Below, piece by piece: positions 12,886-26,618 of a DNA stretch of 64,000 bases. A model generated the notes under the pieces. The model was given only the letters and a program-made list of their open reading frames with translations. It did not search any database and was not told where the DNA came from. Numbering within the stretch: position 1 is the stretch's first letter; each line of letters starts with the position of its first letter. Origin of the DNA: Bostrychus sinensis (lineage: Eukaryota; Chordata; Actinopteri; Gobiiformes; Eleotridae); the NCBI GenBank assembly GCA_020698575.1, contig CM036244.1:25755534-25819533 (forward strand). The letters are read 5' to 3'. The position numbers and the translations under genes were made by a program.

Positions 12886-15800
12886 GATACATATTGGGTT
12901 CATTCTAGGCCCATGACACATCTTTCCTAAATAATCTGACCATTATTTTTTGAGTTTTGCCAATAGACCAACAAACTAACTAACGAGAAAACATAATTTT
13001 TTTTTTGCAGAGGTAGTTACAACAATTACAATTATTTTAACTAATTTAAACACAGTTCACAGTTTTAGAAATACAATCAAACTCAGTGTTTACTAGTTTT
13101 TTTTTCACAGCGGTCTGCAGAGTCATATGCAACAGAAATAGTCATGGGATTTATATTTTTATTGGTTACAGTGTAGAGAACAAAAATAAACTTGATGTGT
13201 TGATTACTCTTAAGAATAATGGCACTTCTGAAGGTGTAAATCAAAGTTGTTTAACTTGGCAGCCACATCTGCAAAGAGTGCAAAAACCGATGAGATGTTT
13301 GTGTTAGTAGCAGGAAAAGTGGTTACCAACGGGAGCAGCAGTACCACATGTAATATTCAAAAAGGAACACAATGTGGTTGCCTGGGGATTCACAGCAACA
13401 CTCTTTATATGTCTTTGTTGATTTTGACAGATGATTTGGTGACCTGAGCGGTTATAATAGGCTACTGACCAACTAGAAACAGGAATTTGAAGCAAGCACT
13501 GTCACCACTGTGGAAGCGATTGTGCAGCAGCATAGGCTAATGAGTGTGAACACAGATATTTATTGTTGCTAACGGCACCTAAACATGTGCGTGCATGTGC
13601 ATATATAGCAAGTGTGAACCAATCTGCAGATTTTCAAATGTCCCTCCATGGTCATGTAGGGGAGTGACTTACAGTTAAGTGTTGTTTCTACCAAGTGGTG
13701 CAATGCCATTGAGTTTTATTCAGGTTTCCACCCTTACAATGAGGTACCTTCATGGTCAAAAAGAAAGAACAAAAAAATCTGCATACTTTGTCTGAGATAC
13801 AACATAGCAGCATTTTAAACAGAAAGGACACTTTTTCCTGTATTTGAGGAGAACTCTAAGCCAACCATATGCTCACAATATTGGTCTTGAGTTAAGCCCG
13901 GCATACATTGCAATTTTTAGACTGAAGTTGACCCGATTTCAGGTAGTACAACAATAGTTAAGTCAGCCCAGATTTCATCTTCGTCATGTGTCCTTGTGCT
14001 GTGTACAGGGAAAAATGTGAAGTGTTTAACTGCTCCCGACATGCTCCTGATTGGCAATTCGATGGTCAGATGAATTTCTGGCATGTTTGAAATTTTGTTG
14101 ACAATTGTGGGGGGGTATCGCACTGTTGAAACAGCCCTACAGACTGATTCTTCTTCCTTTTGACGTCACTATGCTGCGAGTAAATATGGAAATTTGGCTT
14201 TAGGGAGACACCTATTGGTTGATTGGTCTACACTACTGATTTAAGACTCTCGACATTACAGTTTGTTTGTTTGAAGGGTTGGGGGTTAGGAGCTGTACCT
14301 CAAAAGTCATAGCAGTCCAAGCCATAAAAAAGCAGGGCTAGTTTCTGCACACATTGTGGTCCGGCTCGCAGCCATAGATGACACAGATACACACTGTCAA
14401 ACCACACTCCTTAATCAGACAGCCTTGTATCTTATGACCTACACTAAGTAGATTTTCATGAAAGGATGCTGGCTCGAGGAGAAGCCAGGTTGCCCGGTGC
14501 CAGGGGAGCATAGTCAAGAGTTTTTTTTCTCTTTCATCGTAGGGGCATCTGGAAAAGTGGCTTCTGAGGCCTCTTCTCTCTTTGCAAATGCAAACGAATG
14601 AGAGCATTACAGCTTTGGTCCTGTCAAAACAAAAAGCGTGTCATCTTTCCTTTGGCTTTATTGACATTGTCAGTCCCATATCCAGTAACGGTTACCACAG
14701 AGAATGACTCGGGGAAACTTGATCCCATAATGAGGCCCAAATAATTACCACTAGTCCCAAATTTGCCTGGGCGCTTTCTTTAAGTGGGAGTGCTTTCCCC
14801 AACTCCCGGCCCGTCAGACTGTCTCTTTATGAAGAGGATTAGAATGAGAAGAAAGAAGAAGAAAATGAAGGAAGGTTTAGATGTAGATGTTTGCCAAGTA
14901 GTGCAATGATAAGTAATTGAATGTTAACTTTTGGTGACATTGGATTGGCTTATTAAGGTTATTTCTAGATACACAATGGTTATATTAAGAGAGAAAAAAG
15001 GAAGTGAGCTGACCTTTGTGCACCGACTTCCAAAGCTGGGTGCAGCACCACACCTGCACTTTAATCTAAGCGGCACATTTCCATTCAGCCAAAGTAAAAA
15101 AATAAATAAATAAAAGGGTGATATGTCATGTTAAGGCACTAATGAAGTCTATTTTTAAGAAATTATAACCACACTGGAATAACAAAAATATAAATCATCA
15201 ACTAATTATCTGACAGGACAGATAAGTGGTATGGAAATAGCCATGGGAATGTTTTTTTGTAGCTTCTTGAACAAGTTTAGCTCTGGGCAGTGCAAATGCT
15301 AACATACACACTACCAACAACTAGGACCAGTCTATCAGCCCTGGACCTGCGCTACTCAGGCTATATACATTTCAAAGCTTGCAGTTCAACGTAAACAGAG
15401 CACTTCCCTGTCATAACAAGTCAGTGGGTTTCGAACTCAGGAGTTTGTTCTCTCGTCCTCGCAGACACCAGTGTTCTCCGGCTTCCACCAACCTGGCCCT
15501 GGCCCGCGGCTCTGCTCTCCGGTCTCTCAGGTTCCACAACATCAGTCAGACAGAAAACCAACACTTCCCAATGTGTCACTGGCTTATGCTTGGGCACATA
15601 AGGTCAGATATGTGGAAAAAGATTAGTCAAAAGAATGAGGAAAGGGTGTTCACAGGAAAAAAGGCATTTTAATTATAATACAAAGACACATTAGGGCAGA
15701 TAGACAGGCAAACAAAGGGTATGAGACTTAAACAAGGCTAAGCAGCAATGCCGGTAAACTGTACAGCATGCACCCGTACAGTTTTTTGTGCATAAGTTTG

Positions 15801-17418
15801 AGATTTTTTACATAATTTAGCACTTGTTGACAAACATATTTGTTTTTGTACATCCATATAATTCTTATTGAAGGCCATTTGTTTATTCTGCCTGCTAAGT
15901 TATCATGCTAGCAAATAAACCTATTGAGATAATAAGCTCTCAGCTGAAAACTGTAACAAACAGAAAAATTAAAGTTTGTGATGGTAACAATTTACACAAT
16001 GGGCATTTGAAGTTTTATACTGATAATATTTGATACATAATTGCTTTATGTTTTATGCTAATGGCCATATATTAATTTTTATTGAATGATTCCCCAAAAT
16101 TGGTGTGTTATTTAACTTAATTGTACTGTATTTCAGTTAACATACATAGGTTTTAATTCCTAACAGTTAGATCTTTACAATTTTACAATAGGCTACCTGA
16201 CTTTAGCCTACTACAGCTCTAATGTCATTTAAGTGCACATATCAAAATACACACAGAGCTTGAAGGTGTGAAAATAATTGTAATCCTGCACTGTAAAAAC
16301 ATCTGCGGCCACACCTAGTTAAATCACACCTTAGTTAATTTTTTTGGGAGGCTGTCAAACTAGTGCTTAAGAGCACTAGCATAGCCAGCGTGCAAAATGC
16401 TAACATTAAGTTGTCTGTGCACCAGTGTAACAGATGACAGCAGAACGGCCTCCAGTGTGGTTCACTGTAACAGGCTTTTTTAACATGCTAGCACATTAAA
16501 CATAAAACAGTGAGCTCTGGGGGTGCTTTAAAAATACTTTTTTTATTTGGTAATGGCATACCACGTTTCTCCCAGAACATTCATATTTCTGCATTGTAAA
16601 AATATGCTGCTGGGACAGAAAGGTCAAAACATTAAGGCGCATAAAATTTACCTGAAGTCAGTAGCAACAGTTAGCATGTAGCCTGATGCTAAGCTAGCTA
16701 TGATATCAAAACAAGATTTAGGATACTGGATATGATTTAGGCAGTGTGACAATTTTTGGATATTGCAGGCAGATCTTGACTTTAACTTTTTTGCTCACTG
16801 GCCAATGTAGCAAGCCCTTACTTGCCTTACTTTTTTTACTAGCTAGGATTTTTTTACTAGCTAGAATTTAGTTATTATAGTTATTTAGTAGATCATTTAG
16901 ATCATTTTATCATTTTTTATAACGTACAAAAAGACTTAATGAAATGTAGCTTGCTTTTATGTGTAGACAAGGATTTATCAAATATGTAGAAAACAGGTTT
17001 ATTTAGGCAGTATAAATATTTAACTTTGTGCATGTGGTATATCTTAATACATGTTTTGTTGTTTTTTCTCAGATCATGATGAATTACTCTACTTACTCTA
17101 CTAAATTAGGCACTCAAACATAGCAAAAAGAATAAAGGACCTCTAAAGTTAAGGTACATGCATAAAATTCAACCAGCCAAATTGGCTAGTGAGAATAAAA
17201 TTGCTACTAACCAAAATGGAAATACCAGCATTTGGCAGTTGGCTAGTGCTAATGTCAAGCCCTGATTGCAGTTGATCTTGAATTAGCACGTGTATACAGT
17301 TTATGCTATACAAATATATTAATTAATTTCCATTTGTTCCCATTGGGGTCATCTGGAACTACCCTGAGCTAGGGTAAACCTCAACAATAGCCAGTCTCTG
17401 GGCTGACACTTAGACTTA
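12886..17418. other. Intronic stretch without a recognised gene
   Basis: AT-rich sequence. A 20 bp unit close to TTTTTTTACTAGCTAGGAT is repeated twice at about 16830-16868. No coding exon supported. Confidence 0.5.
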
Positions 17419-18135
17419 AGGCCTCCATACACCAAGGCGACGATCGCCCATCTGAAGCCATCTGAATAGTTCTTCCACGTCACTCATTTCCGTTCTTTTG
17501 ATATGTATGCGCCGTCAGCCCCCATCGCTCCAGGACTGAGGCCGTCTGACTAGTTTTCTGCCGATTGGCCTTGTTGAATCGGCGTCTTTGGTCTTTGGCA
17601 CGAAGCGCTCTGATAGGCCTAGCACTACAGCTGCCGCGCCAATCAGCTCACGGGAATTTTAGCGGAAGTGACGGAGTGACGAGAGGTGAAAACCGCTGTG
17701 GCAGCGTACTGTCACCATTTTTGCATTTTTCGCAATTCCGTGCGGAAAGTTATCTTCTTCAAGTAACAGAGCAGCACCACCTAATCCACACAAAACAATG
17801 GCCAAACCGGCCATTATCACGCTTCTCAAATGTTCAAACAAGCTGAGAGCAGTGGCAGACCAAGGCGCGCTACATGCATATGTACTCCGCAAACATTGTG
17901 TGACTTCCGTTTATCTTTGTTCACTGGCTAGTGCCATCTGCCGCTTTGGGGGGTAATTACATCACGCGCATGCGCAAGACACGGTCTTTAGGTCGGTTGT
18001 GGCTTCGGCATATGAAGAGGGAAAAAGGTCATCCGACGTGAGGAAAAGGAAGGAACGAGAGGAGACGGGAAGAGACGAGCTGTTGCTCCGTCTTTTCGGT
18101 GGCAGTCTGGGAGTCGCCTTGGTGTATCGAGGCCT
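17419..18135 (+). mobile_element. PIF/Harbinger-like non-autonomous element
   Basis: Inverted ends of 23 bp match at 22 positions (starting AGGCCTCCATACACCAAGG on the left). The 717 bp interior is CpG-rich and contains an ATG at 17798 opening 53 codons (MAKPAIITLLKCSNKLRAVA onward), which may be the start of the parent transposase, then stops. Flanks are TTA and ATA, so a 3 bp target duplication is only approximate. Superfamily assignment is inference from end sequence and flank size. Confidence 0.6.
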
Positions 18136-18592
18136 ATACACTGGCAGATCGGCTGTCGCAGTGAGAGAATTTCCCCTGCAGTAATTACATGTGACTCAAC
18201 ACCGCGGTGTGCGGTATAGGCGGTATAGCATAAGCTAATAATAACACCTGAAAAAATTACATGTCCAAACAAATTTTGATTATAAAAATAAATTGAAATA
18301 TAGTTAAGCTTCTGCTTTAACAAAAACCCGAGTCAGGCACGAGTGATAATGTCCTTGCAGCGCGTGTAACGTGGTAGCTTTAGAAAAACCCACATGTTCA
18401 CCTTATGTGGTTTGAGAGATGAGCTAAGGGGGCTAGCAGTGCTCCCCGCAGCACAGACTCTACAGAGCGATTGTGTCACATGCGTACCTGCGTCAGGTGA
18501 GAGGGCAGAGGAAAAACCTCACGTAGTTATCGCGTCACCAGGTGAGTGGATTGTCAGTCGAGTCTACGGCTCCTCCTCTGAGTAACGCGTAA

Positions 18593-18720
18593 AGGCTGAT
18601 TTATACTTCCGTGTCAAATCGACGGCGTAGCCCTGCGGACCCCTTTGCGTCGCCGCGAGCCCTCTCAAAAGCTACGCCGTAGCCCTGACAAACACCTGGC
18701 CAAAAATCAATGAAGCAGCG
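18593..18720 (+). mobile_element. Harbinger-like end, truncated or outer copy
   Basis: It begins AGGCTGATTTATACTTCCG after TAA and is the inverse of 19015-19140 over about 125 bp, including CTGCGGACCCCTTTG and GCGAGCCCTCTCAAA, with a 12 bp extra segment. It is either a truncated copy or the outer partner of the right end at 19140. Confidence 0.65.
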
Positions 18721-18856
18721 CAGCGCGTGCAGAAGCCTTTTCCTTTCTCACCATTAACCCTCTGTTCTCCACTCTCAGTGTCTCTGAGTGCGTATACGTC
18801 CGTAAACATTAAATGCTTCATGGTTTACAGTAAAAGTTAAACTGTGCATCCCATTA

Positions 18857-19140
18857 AGGCTGATTTATACTCCCGCGTCTTCTTGATGCCAAACTACTGC
18901 CGTTGGCTGGACGGTGTTGAAAATCCTTCATACTTCTGCGTTGCTCCACTGCGTTGTTCCATGCAGTGCCAATTCATCGCGAGACCAAGCAACCAATCAC
19001 AGCGCTTGCGGTCCACGTCGCCTTGAGGCGTAGTTACATTTTTGACCAGGTGCACGTCAGGGCTTTGAGAGGGCTCGCAGCGACACAAAGGGGTCCGCAG
19101 AGCTACGCTGTCGATTTGACGCGGAAGTATAAATCAGCCT
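18857..19140. mobile_element. Harbinger-like MITE with TTA target duplication
   Basis: A 284 bp element with 23 bp inverted ends matching at 22 positions (AGGCTGATTTATACTCCCG on the left). TTA flanks it on both sides (18854-18856 and 19141-19143), the 3 bp target typical of PIF/Harbinger. It is CpG-rich, with no coding capacity. Confidence 0.75.
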
Positions 19141-19143
19141 TTA

Positions 19144-22100
19144 GTGCATCATTAAAATGATAAACTGCAGTTACCGCGGTCGCTTGTGCCCCAATGTGGT
19201 TGGATGAATAACAGCGCAGTATGACGATAATGCGGTCACCGCGACAGCCCAACTGGCAGAGAACATTCATTCTCCTATTTATTCACTCAAGTCAATTCAC
19301 CAAATCACCTACATGCAGTGAAAGGAAGGCAACAATAAGGGAGGACATGCGGACTCCACATGGAAAGAGTGTGAGTCAGTGCGATGAGGAGCAAGCCCAC
19401 AGAGTGCTTGCTTAGAACGCCAGGCGGTCTACGCCACCATGCATCCTGCTATGTACACACACAAAAACAATTGTATGTTTACAAAAACACATAGTTGATA
19501 GTCTAATTATGTTTTTGTACAACAAAAAATAATTGAATCCATTTTAAAAGTTTAATTTGTGTGGCTTTAATTATCTGGATGCATTGCAGGCTGAACACAA
19601 TTGATATGTCACTTAGCTGCAGAGAGACACAGTAAAAACTCAGCTTTGGTTTATTGAATCTAGGTTAGGGTTGACGCCACAAATCATTTTACTGAAGTAT
19701 GCCTTGAAGCATACCCATCCTCCCATCTGCGCTAAAAAAAATGACTCAATCTACTGACTTCCTCTTTCTGAACTTGATTCTTCTAACATCTGCACTCAAG
19801 TATGGTATGTAGGCTCGATACAGAAGTTTGCAAACATACAAATCATTTGGCAACATACACTGACTGCAATGGCATATTAAAATTCACATACAGTTGAGAA
19901 GAGAGTTTCATTGCTGTAAATTAACCCAATTATGGAAAAAAGATTAATTTCTCATTTGTTATCCACTATTCCACCACTCCAACCCACCACCAGGAATCCC
20001 ATAATCACCTCCGGCTAAAGCTGGAGAAACGCAGTCATAAAAGCAAAGAGCAAGTAAACACAACAACTAAATTAAGGGCTTTTCCATGTTATTTTTACTC
20101 TTCCCTAATGTTAATGTGGTCACGCTGCTCTGGCACACACATGTCAAATCCTTAGCAACCCATCGGTAAATAGGCAAAAACACATCAGCAAAGAAACTCT
20201 GTGATGTGGCCGCGGAGTGCTTGCAACACACCTTGTAATTGGCAGTATAATTGTTTTCTTTTTTGCGGCTGTATTTCACTCTGGCTTTGAGGGGAGCGTT
20301 GAGGCGACCTGATTTATGTTCAGGAAATGTGCTGAGAGCTTTTCAGGACGAACTGGCGCAGATGTTTCAGTGACATTTGTGTGTCTGAATATCCACCTGA
20401 GAGCAACAGCAAGGGGCAGTGAGAAGACATTGGACTCTCCGGCGTTCTCCGGCACATGTGATCCTGCTTTTCTATCCTTAAAGCTTCCCCATTGGTGGGT
20501 CCTGATGCTTCCACTTCCAGCTTAGTCCTTTCTTGTGTTAAAGGTGGAGTTGTGTGTACTGAAATGTGTATGCAGTATATGGGATGAGGACAGCAGTGGG
20601 GGGGTGGGGTAAACATTACTGAGGCATGGGCACTGAGCCAGCCGCGTGGAGCTCCTCGGGAATGCCATGGAAAAATGAGACAGTGGAATGCAGACTCCTC
20701 TGAGCAGTGTAAACAGGCCGCTCCGAGTGTACCGCCACAACGCTTTGAAGTCACAACTATCTCCGATCACACCCCACACATACTCAGGACCGGCTGCTGT
20801 TTGATTAACAAAGAAAGTATGATTTGAACTAATGTTTGTTCACTTTTACTTGACCAATTACATGAAAGCATTTTTGAGTGATAGCTGAACTAGATTTATA
20901 TTTACTGATAAAATTGCTTGACTATTTTGGGTGTTGCTGGTCATCTGAAAAATGCTGGAAGAACAAATGCTTTACGTCATACCAAGATCTGTACAACAAC
21001 TAATCAGAAAATACTTACAGGTGACTGACTAAAGAGGTTTTTTGCTAACTTTCTGAATCTTAGCAATGTGCATTTGCATACATAAACAAGGCAGTATAAT
21101 AAAATCCTACAGACAAACCAAAGCTAACAAATATCCAACTGTAGTCCAGCACAGACTTGTTCAAGTTCGACCTTCTAGATTGAAAAAACAAAAAAATAAT
21201 AAATATATTGTGTAATTTTTGACATACAACTTTCCTAATATTTCTATAATAATGCCTCAAAACAAATAACAATTTTCTGTTTTTGCTAGAGGGGAATGTT
21301 AGCTAACTTTGAAAATACGGAAGCAGCATTTGGCCCATCGCAGCCTTAATGACCCTCGAACAAACTGTATTTACTACCGGAGCACAGATGCACTGGACAC
21401 ATGTGAACACATATGCACCCACGCACATGCCGCAGCTTTTACTTGCACAGAGAAACGTGCACAAAGCTCACACCTGCTCTCCCACACCATGCACTGGACA
21501 GGAAGGTTTCCGGCCGGCTGCTGGATCCCTCTTCTCTTTTAGGCCCCACCCCCGCCACTCCCTTGACCTGTTTCAATATGGCCTTTCATCATCTTTGTTG
21601 AGTGTGCCGCATTGATATCAGGCTAAGAATGTCTCCGCTGTAGACAGTAGACACGCAGGCACCGGAGCCTCAAGCTCAGCGTCTGAGCCGGCCGCCTGAG
21701 GAATCCACTGAAGTGTGCAGGTAAACACTGGTGCCCTTTGGAACAACTTATGACCAGTCTATGTACTGTATGTCTTTCTGTCTAATGACAACAACCTGCG
21801 CTTTTATGAAACTGTTTACTTTCAATGTTCAAAGAATGCCAGTGTGCAATGGGAAAATACCTTTTCAAGCGCATGCCTTATGCAATTTAGGATAATGGAT
21901 CAGGTCAGATTTCTGTTATTTTGTAAAGTAATCATGATTATTACAAATAAAATATACCCTTTCAATAAAGTTATTGTTTGGAAAATATGATTGCAGTCCC
22001 TTATTTACTTCCATTTCTCTCTCCTCAATTAAATAATAACAGGCTGGTTGGGCTGACCTGATAATGCCCCATGATAGACTAAGTTGGTATGTTCCTGACA

Positions 22101-25100
22101 TGTTATTACCAATAATGACAGCACATTACACTCAATGGTCATTATGTGGTAATAGAAGTATGTACTCAGAGGAACATCCCATAACAAACTGTTTAGATTA
22201 GTCGACATGCTAGGACACATACACTTGGACAGCACTTCCTCCAGCAGTCAGTCTATTAAATACATGCTTATGTTCACGTCGGAAGTCTTAAATAGTGGAC
22301 GATGGCTTGTGTACTATCTTGATAACATCTGGCCACTCCAGCACACACAGCCCATTCATATAGATTATCATAAAAGTCTCTATAGTATACACATCGGTCT
22401 CCTCTCTTAACACAATGTATACAGCACGCACACAGACACTAACAAAAAGTAAAGTGGAGTTGCCGCTGCTGTCTGCCCTCGGGAGCCTTTCAATTTCACA
22501 GAGTAGTGGCACCTCAGGAGGAAGACTCAGAAACCCTTTGAAAATCAGTCCAGAGACCTATGAGTGAACTCCACGTCTACTGTACAAAGAATTTTAAAAA
22601 TATCTCACAAACAGAACATGGGATATCACATCAAAGCTTTAGGGGGGCATAATTATTTTTGCACAAACAACATTTATTTCAACATCATTCCTCATCAAAA
22701 TTTATTTGGCGCATAATTACAGAAGAGGCAAACTATGTTGAGGCTAGTGATCCAGACTCTAAGTGCCTCAGACAACAAAACACACATCTTTCTTTTACCG
22801 CAAGTGGAACATTAAGGCAATATACTTCCTACTTGAAAGGGGCTTTGAGCACTCTTCCGCTCTCCTGCTGCACTCTCTGGGATGAAAGGTAGGAGAGCCC
22901 GGAACAGAACGCAGCCTGTCATCAAATAAGCTGTAAAATTGGTACTTGTGTATCCTTGCAGGGCAGGTCTGATTTAGTATTCCAGGTGCATACATACATT
23001 TCTCCAGTCTGTGATTTATGGTCCAGTTGATACTATACTACAAGTGACCTCCTCTCCTATAGGCCAGGACCTTGGTTATGGACTAAGGTACAACTGTTAA
23101 ATCCACTTGAGCCAAGTATCCTCTTTCTAACCTGGATACTGTCTGGCCCTGCAAAGCATGCTCGCTTTTTTTTTTTTGGCAAGGACATTGAACACCTAAC
23201 AATTCAATCACAAGGGTCATATTTACAAAGACAGGTGCTAAATTGCGAGTAAAGATAAAAAAAAAATAGCATTTGCTATTTGTGGGCGAAGAGAAACTGT
23301 GTAACTGCTGGCGCAAATCTGATAAGTAAATGAGAATTTTACGTGAGCATAAGACACAACAATAACGTGAGCAGCGATGCTTGGCTCTGACTCCATCTTT
23401 CCCACAGTGGTGCAACGCAAAAGTAAATATGAGAGTCCAGCCTTTCTACAGTCACCGCTAACTGTAGTCTTTGAGGAATAATAATTTCATTGCAATGCAT
23501 TTCACTTTCTTTTATTAATTTTGCATAGCCCGTTCTTGTTAAATTCTTGTCTCATACTATTCTGGCACTGACCACAGTCTCGTGACTTTAGTTTCCCACA
23601 GCGGGGATACAGACGAAAGGTAAAGTCCTATTCACTGTCTGTCAGAGCCAATAACCTTCAAACACATATAAAATGTAGCAAAGAGGCTATATGTAGCGCT
23701 GATGGTGATCAAATAAATATAAAAATTAGAAATATTTTTTATGTCCTCCTCTACATTAAACAGCAGCGCAGCCTCGAGCCACTGTGGGCAATCAAGCGTT
23801 GCAGCGAGCATTGGGAGGTAATGGGATAAACACAAGTGAGACACGTAGCCTGTATGCAGCGTTTAAAGACCCCTCTGTCTTCTGTCCCCATAAGGATTTA
23901 AAAGTAGCCATCGTGAAACAAACAGAAAGCCCAGAGAGAGGAGATGTAAAAGACTGAAGTTCAGGGGAGTGCAAGAGAATCAAGGAAAAAGTGTCACAGG
24001 TAAATTTGTTTCTTTCGCCTTCAAATCAACACATTACTTTTGCATTTTTGTAAATGAGCCCTTTTAAAGCATTATAATTTCTTTTCACTGCCCCATCTGT
24101 GCACTTAAAGCTGCACTCTTTCCTCTGCAAAACCTTTGCACCTGCTCCAACGGGCTAAATTTTCACACAGATTTAGCTCCGGTAGTCTTAATAAATCAAA
24201 TAACGACCGCAAAGTTATTTAATTTGCATTTTCTCGTGTTCTGGTGAGAACGCCTCGTTTTACATATTCATTGAGTCACCTGCGCAAAATCTGGGTTTGA
24301 TCCAATTTTAGCATGTCTTATTCATTTAGTGTGCACGCAAACCTTTGATAAATCTGGCCCTTAGAGTAATTTTTCTTTGTAAACAAACAGAATCCTCAAT
24401 GAAAAATGAAAGAAAGGACAGAGAAATATGTTTAAACTTTTAGCCCAGAGCAGATGACTAAACCAGCTTTGAGACAGGTCCTGGGAGCCACTTAGGTCAT
24501 TTCCTGTGTATTCTTTTCAAACACTGCTTTTTATTCAGGATTTAACAAAAAATCTGCTAGATTTATCACAAGCCTTTGTGAAACTGAATAATAAGTGGAA
24601 AAGTGCATACTTAAGCTTCTTATATTTCACTATCTACACATAAGAATGTGGTTTTACCGAATGCACTATTCTTAAACCAGCCAAACACTTAAAAATAGGC
24701 AACATGAGCCACTGCCACCAGGAGAGCTGCATCGAAATTGAGACATAACTTTTTCTGCAGGGATCCTGTAGATGGCAGACACAGTGCTACAAAACTCAAT
24801 AGGGGATTGATATTGCTCCATCTAACAAGTTCAAGTGAGGTAAAATGCTGTTTTATTTGTAGTTTGACAACAGGAAAAAGATTTTCTTTTTGACTTTGTA
24901 AACACTTTTCTAGACACTATATAAATTGATTCATAATATATCTATCATTGTGAAGGGAACAAATAATTGACAGCAATTTTCTTCATAAGTTATAATTAGG
25001 AAGCAGGTCTGACAGCTTTTAACTGAGCTAACTGAGCATAATGGTGGGTAATATAATTACTGTGTCTTGAACTGAGATCCATTCTTAACAGACATCCTTA

Positions 25101-26539
25101 TTACAGTTCACACACAATGTTTTTGTATACAAGATAGACTTGAAATATTTTTAGTGTTACTTTGGCCCTCTGTTCACAATAAAATAAGTATAGGCATATT
25201 TTATCTTTACTTAGAGGGTAACTGTTTATTGAAGACTATTACAGCTAATTATATAAAGTATCTGTGAAAAAATAGACATTAGGTTGCCTTAAGTAGACCT
25301 TAATGTTATTATCAAAGATGTTCATAGATCAGAATGCATGTATTAGTAAGCTTTGAAATAAATCACAAGCTCAGACGAAGAGCAGTGTCCAATTAGGGAC
25401 AATCTCTTTGGGTTGTTGGTTTACTTCAACCTGTCAACACTGAATAAATGACAACCAAAATAACAGACAATGCTATTGCAGCATTGGCTACATACATAGC
25501 AAAACAGTACAAAAAAGAAAAAAAAAAAAAAATAGAGAAAAGGGAAGAAGTGCAAATGAATGCATTTATGCAGTGTTCAACAAGCCTGACATAAATGCAT
25601 TTATCTAAAAATCAGAGCAAAATGTTTAAGGCAAGCTTCCAAATTATATATGCGCTGGTTCAGTGTACTTTTTTAATGAAAGCAGGAGGGCCACTTTGTC
25701 ATGGCTAGGGGGTAAGAGGTGGGATAGGAACAAGGGAAGGGAGAGCTTAAGTAACCATACAAGCCTAAAATATAATGACCTAAACGTAAGCTTGTACAAA
25801 GTTGCACTAATACATCCCGACCCATTATAGTCTCATGAATCATTGGGTCAGTTTCTCTTCAAGTCAAAAATTCATGAATGGCATTCCTGTACAAAACAAA
25901 GGAATTCAAATTTCTACTGTGGCATTCTTTGTTAAAGGCCTAAGGCCATGTCCAGAGGTCTGGGACAAAACCAGGAGCCATTCTCCAGCGAATATAAACT
26001 TGTCTTTACAATACAGACCTGGATGGCCCTGCAACCTGATCTCTGGTGCTACACCAGAGTCACTCAGCAGTCTCACATTAGACCTTTTACACTTCCTCTG
26101 CCTTGGCTACTCGCTTTGGCCCTCGAGGGGTCCAAGACTACTGGTATCTGGAGTCTCTGTGACAGTTTGTATGTTGGTGCTGAGGTGTGTGCACTGGACA
26201 CAAAAGACGGTGACCTCATATGGCATGAAAGGAGGCTTCAGAAGTCAGAGTCAACTGGAGGTTCGACAGTGCTCACAGTCCTGCTGTTGTTTTCACCTGA
26301 GTCAAGTTTGTCTGCTCAAACGCCAGCAGTAATTGGTGAAAAGTCCTGGATCAGGTAGTCCTTTCTTCTTCTAAAATGATAAATAAAAATGTATTACCTA
26401 AACACTTCACTTGTGCCCCCGAAACTCACAATCACAACAATGTAGTGACCTTTTTGCTTTTGCTTTATTAGTAAAAGATGAACTAAAATCTACGAATACA
26501 AATAGTTCAATTTGATGAAAAATAATTCAGTATTTCAAT
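19144..26539. other. Intronic stretch without a recognised gene
   Basis: Mostly AT-rich sequence with homopolymer tracts at about 23166 and 25518. Segments near 23214-23437 and 24050-24361 end in motifs such as GATAAATCTGGCCC that resemble transposon ends, but no paired termini could be fixed. Two overlapping plus-strand ORFs at 25835-26358 have no recognisable protein. Confidence 0.45.
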
Positions 26540-26618
26540 GTGCGCAGAAGTAGGGGTACATGGCTGGGGGTCAAATGTCTGAAGGGGTACTGAACTGTGA
26601 AAAGTTTGGAAACTACTG
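26540..26618 (-). mobile_element. hAT-type element end
   Basis: Read on the minus strand it starts CAGTAGTTTCCAAACTTTTC and goes on with GTACCCCTTCAGACA, a typical hAT terminal sequence. The matching other end was not found, so this is a solo or truncated end. Confidence 0.5.

Noticed and set aside
20320..20754. 144-codon minus-strand open frame
   Set aside because: Shares its stretch with an open frame in another phase and matches no family known to me.
23214..24361. Possible pair of transposon ends (CATATTTAC and TAAATCTGGCCC motifs)
   Set aside because: The ends do not pair convincingly and no target duplication was found.
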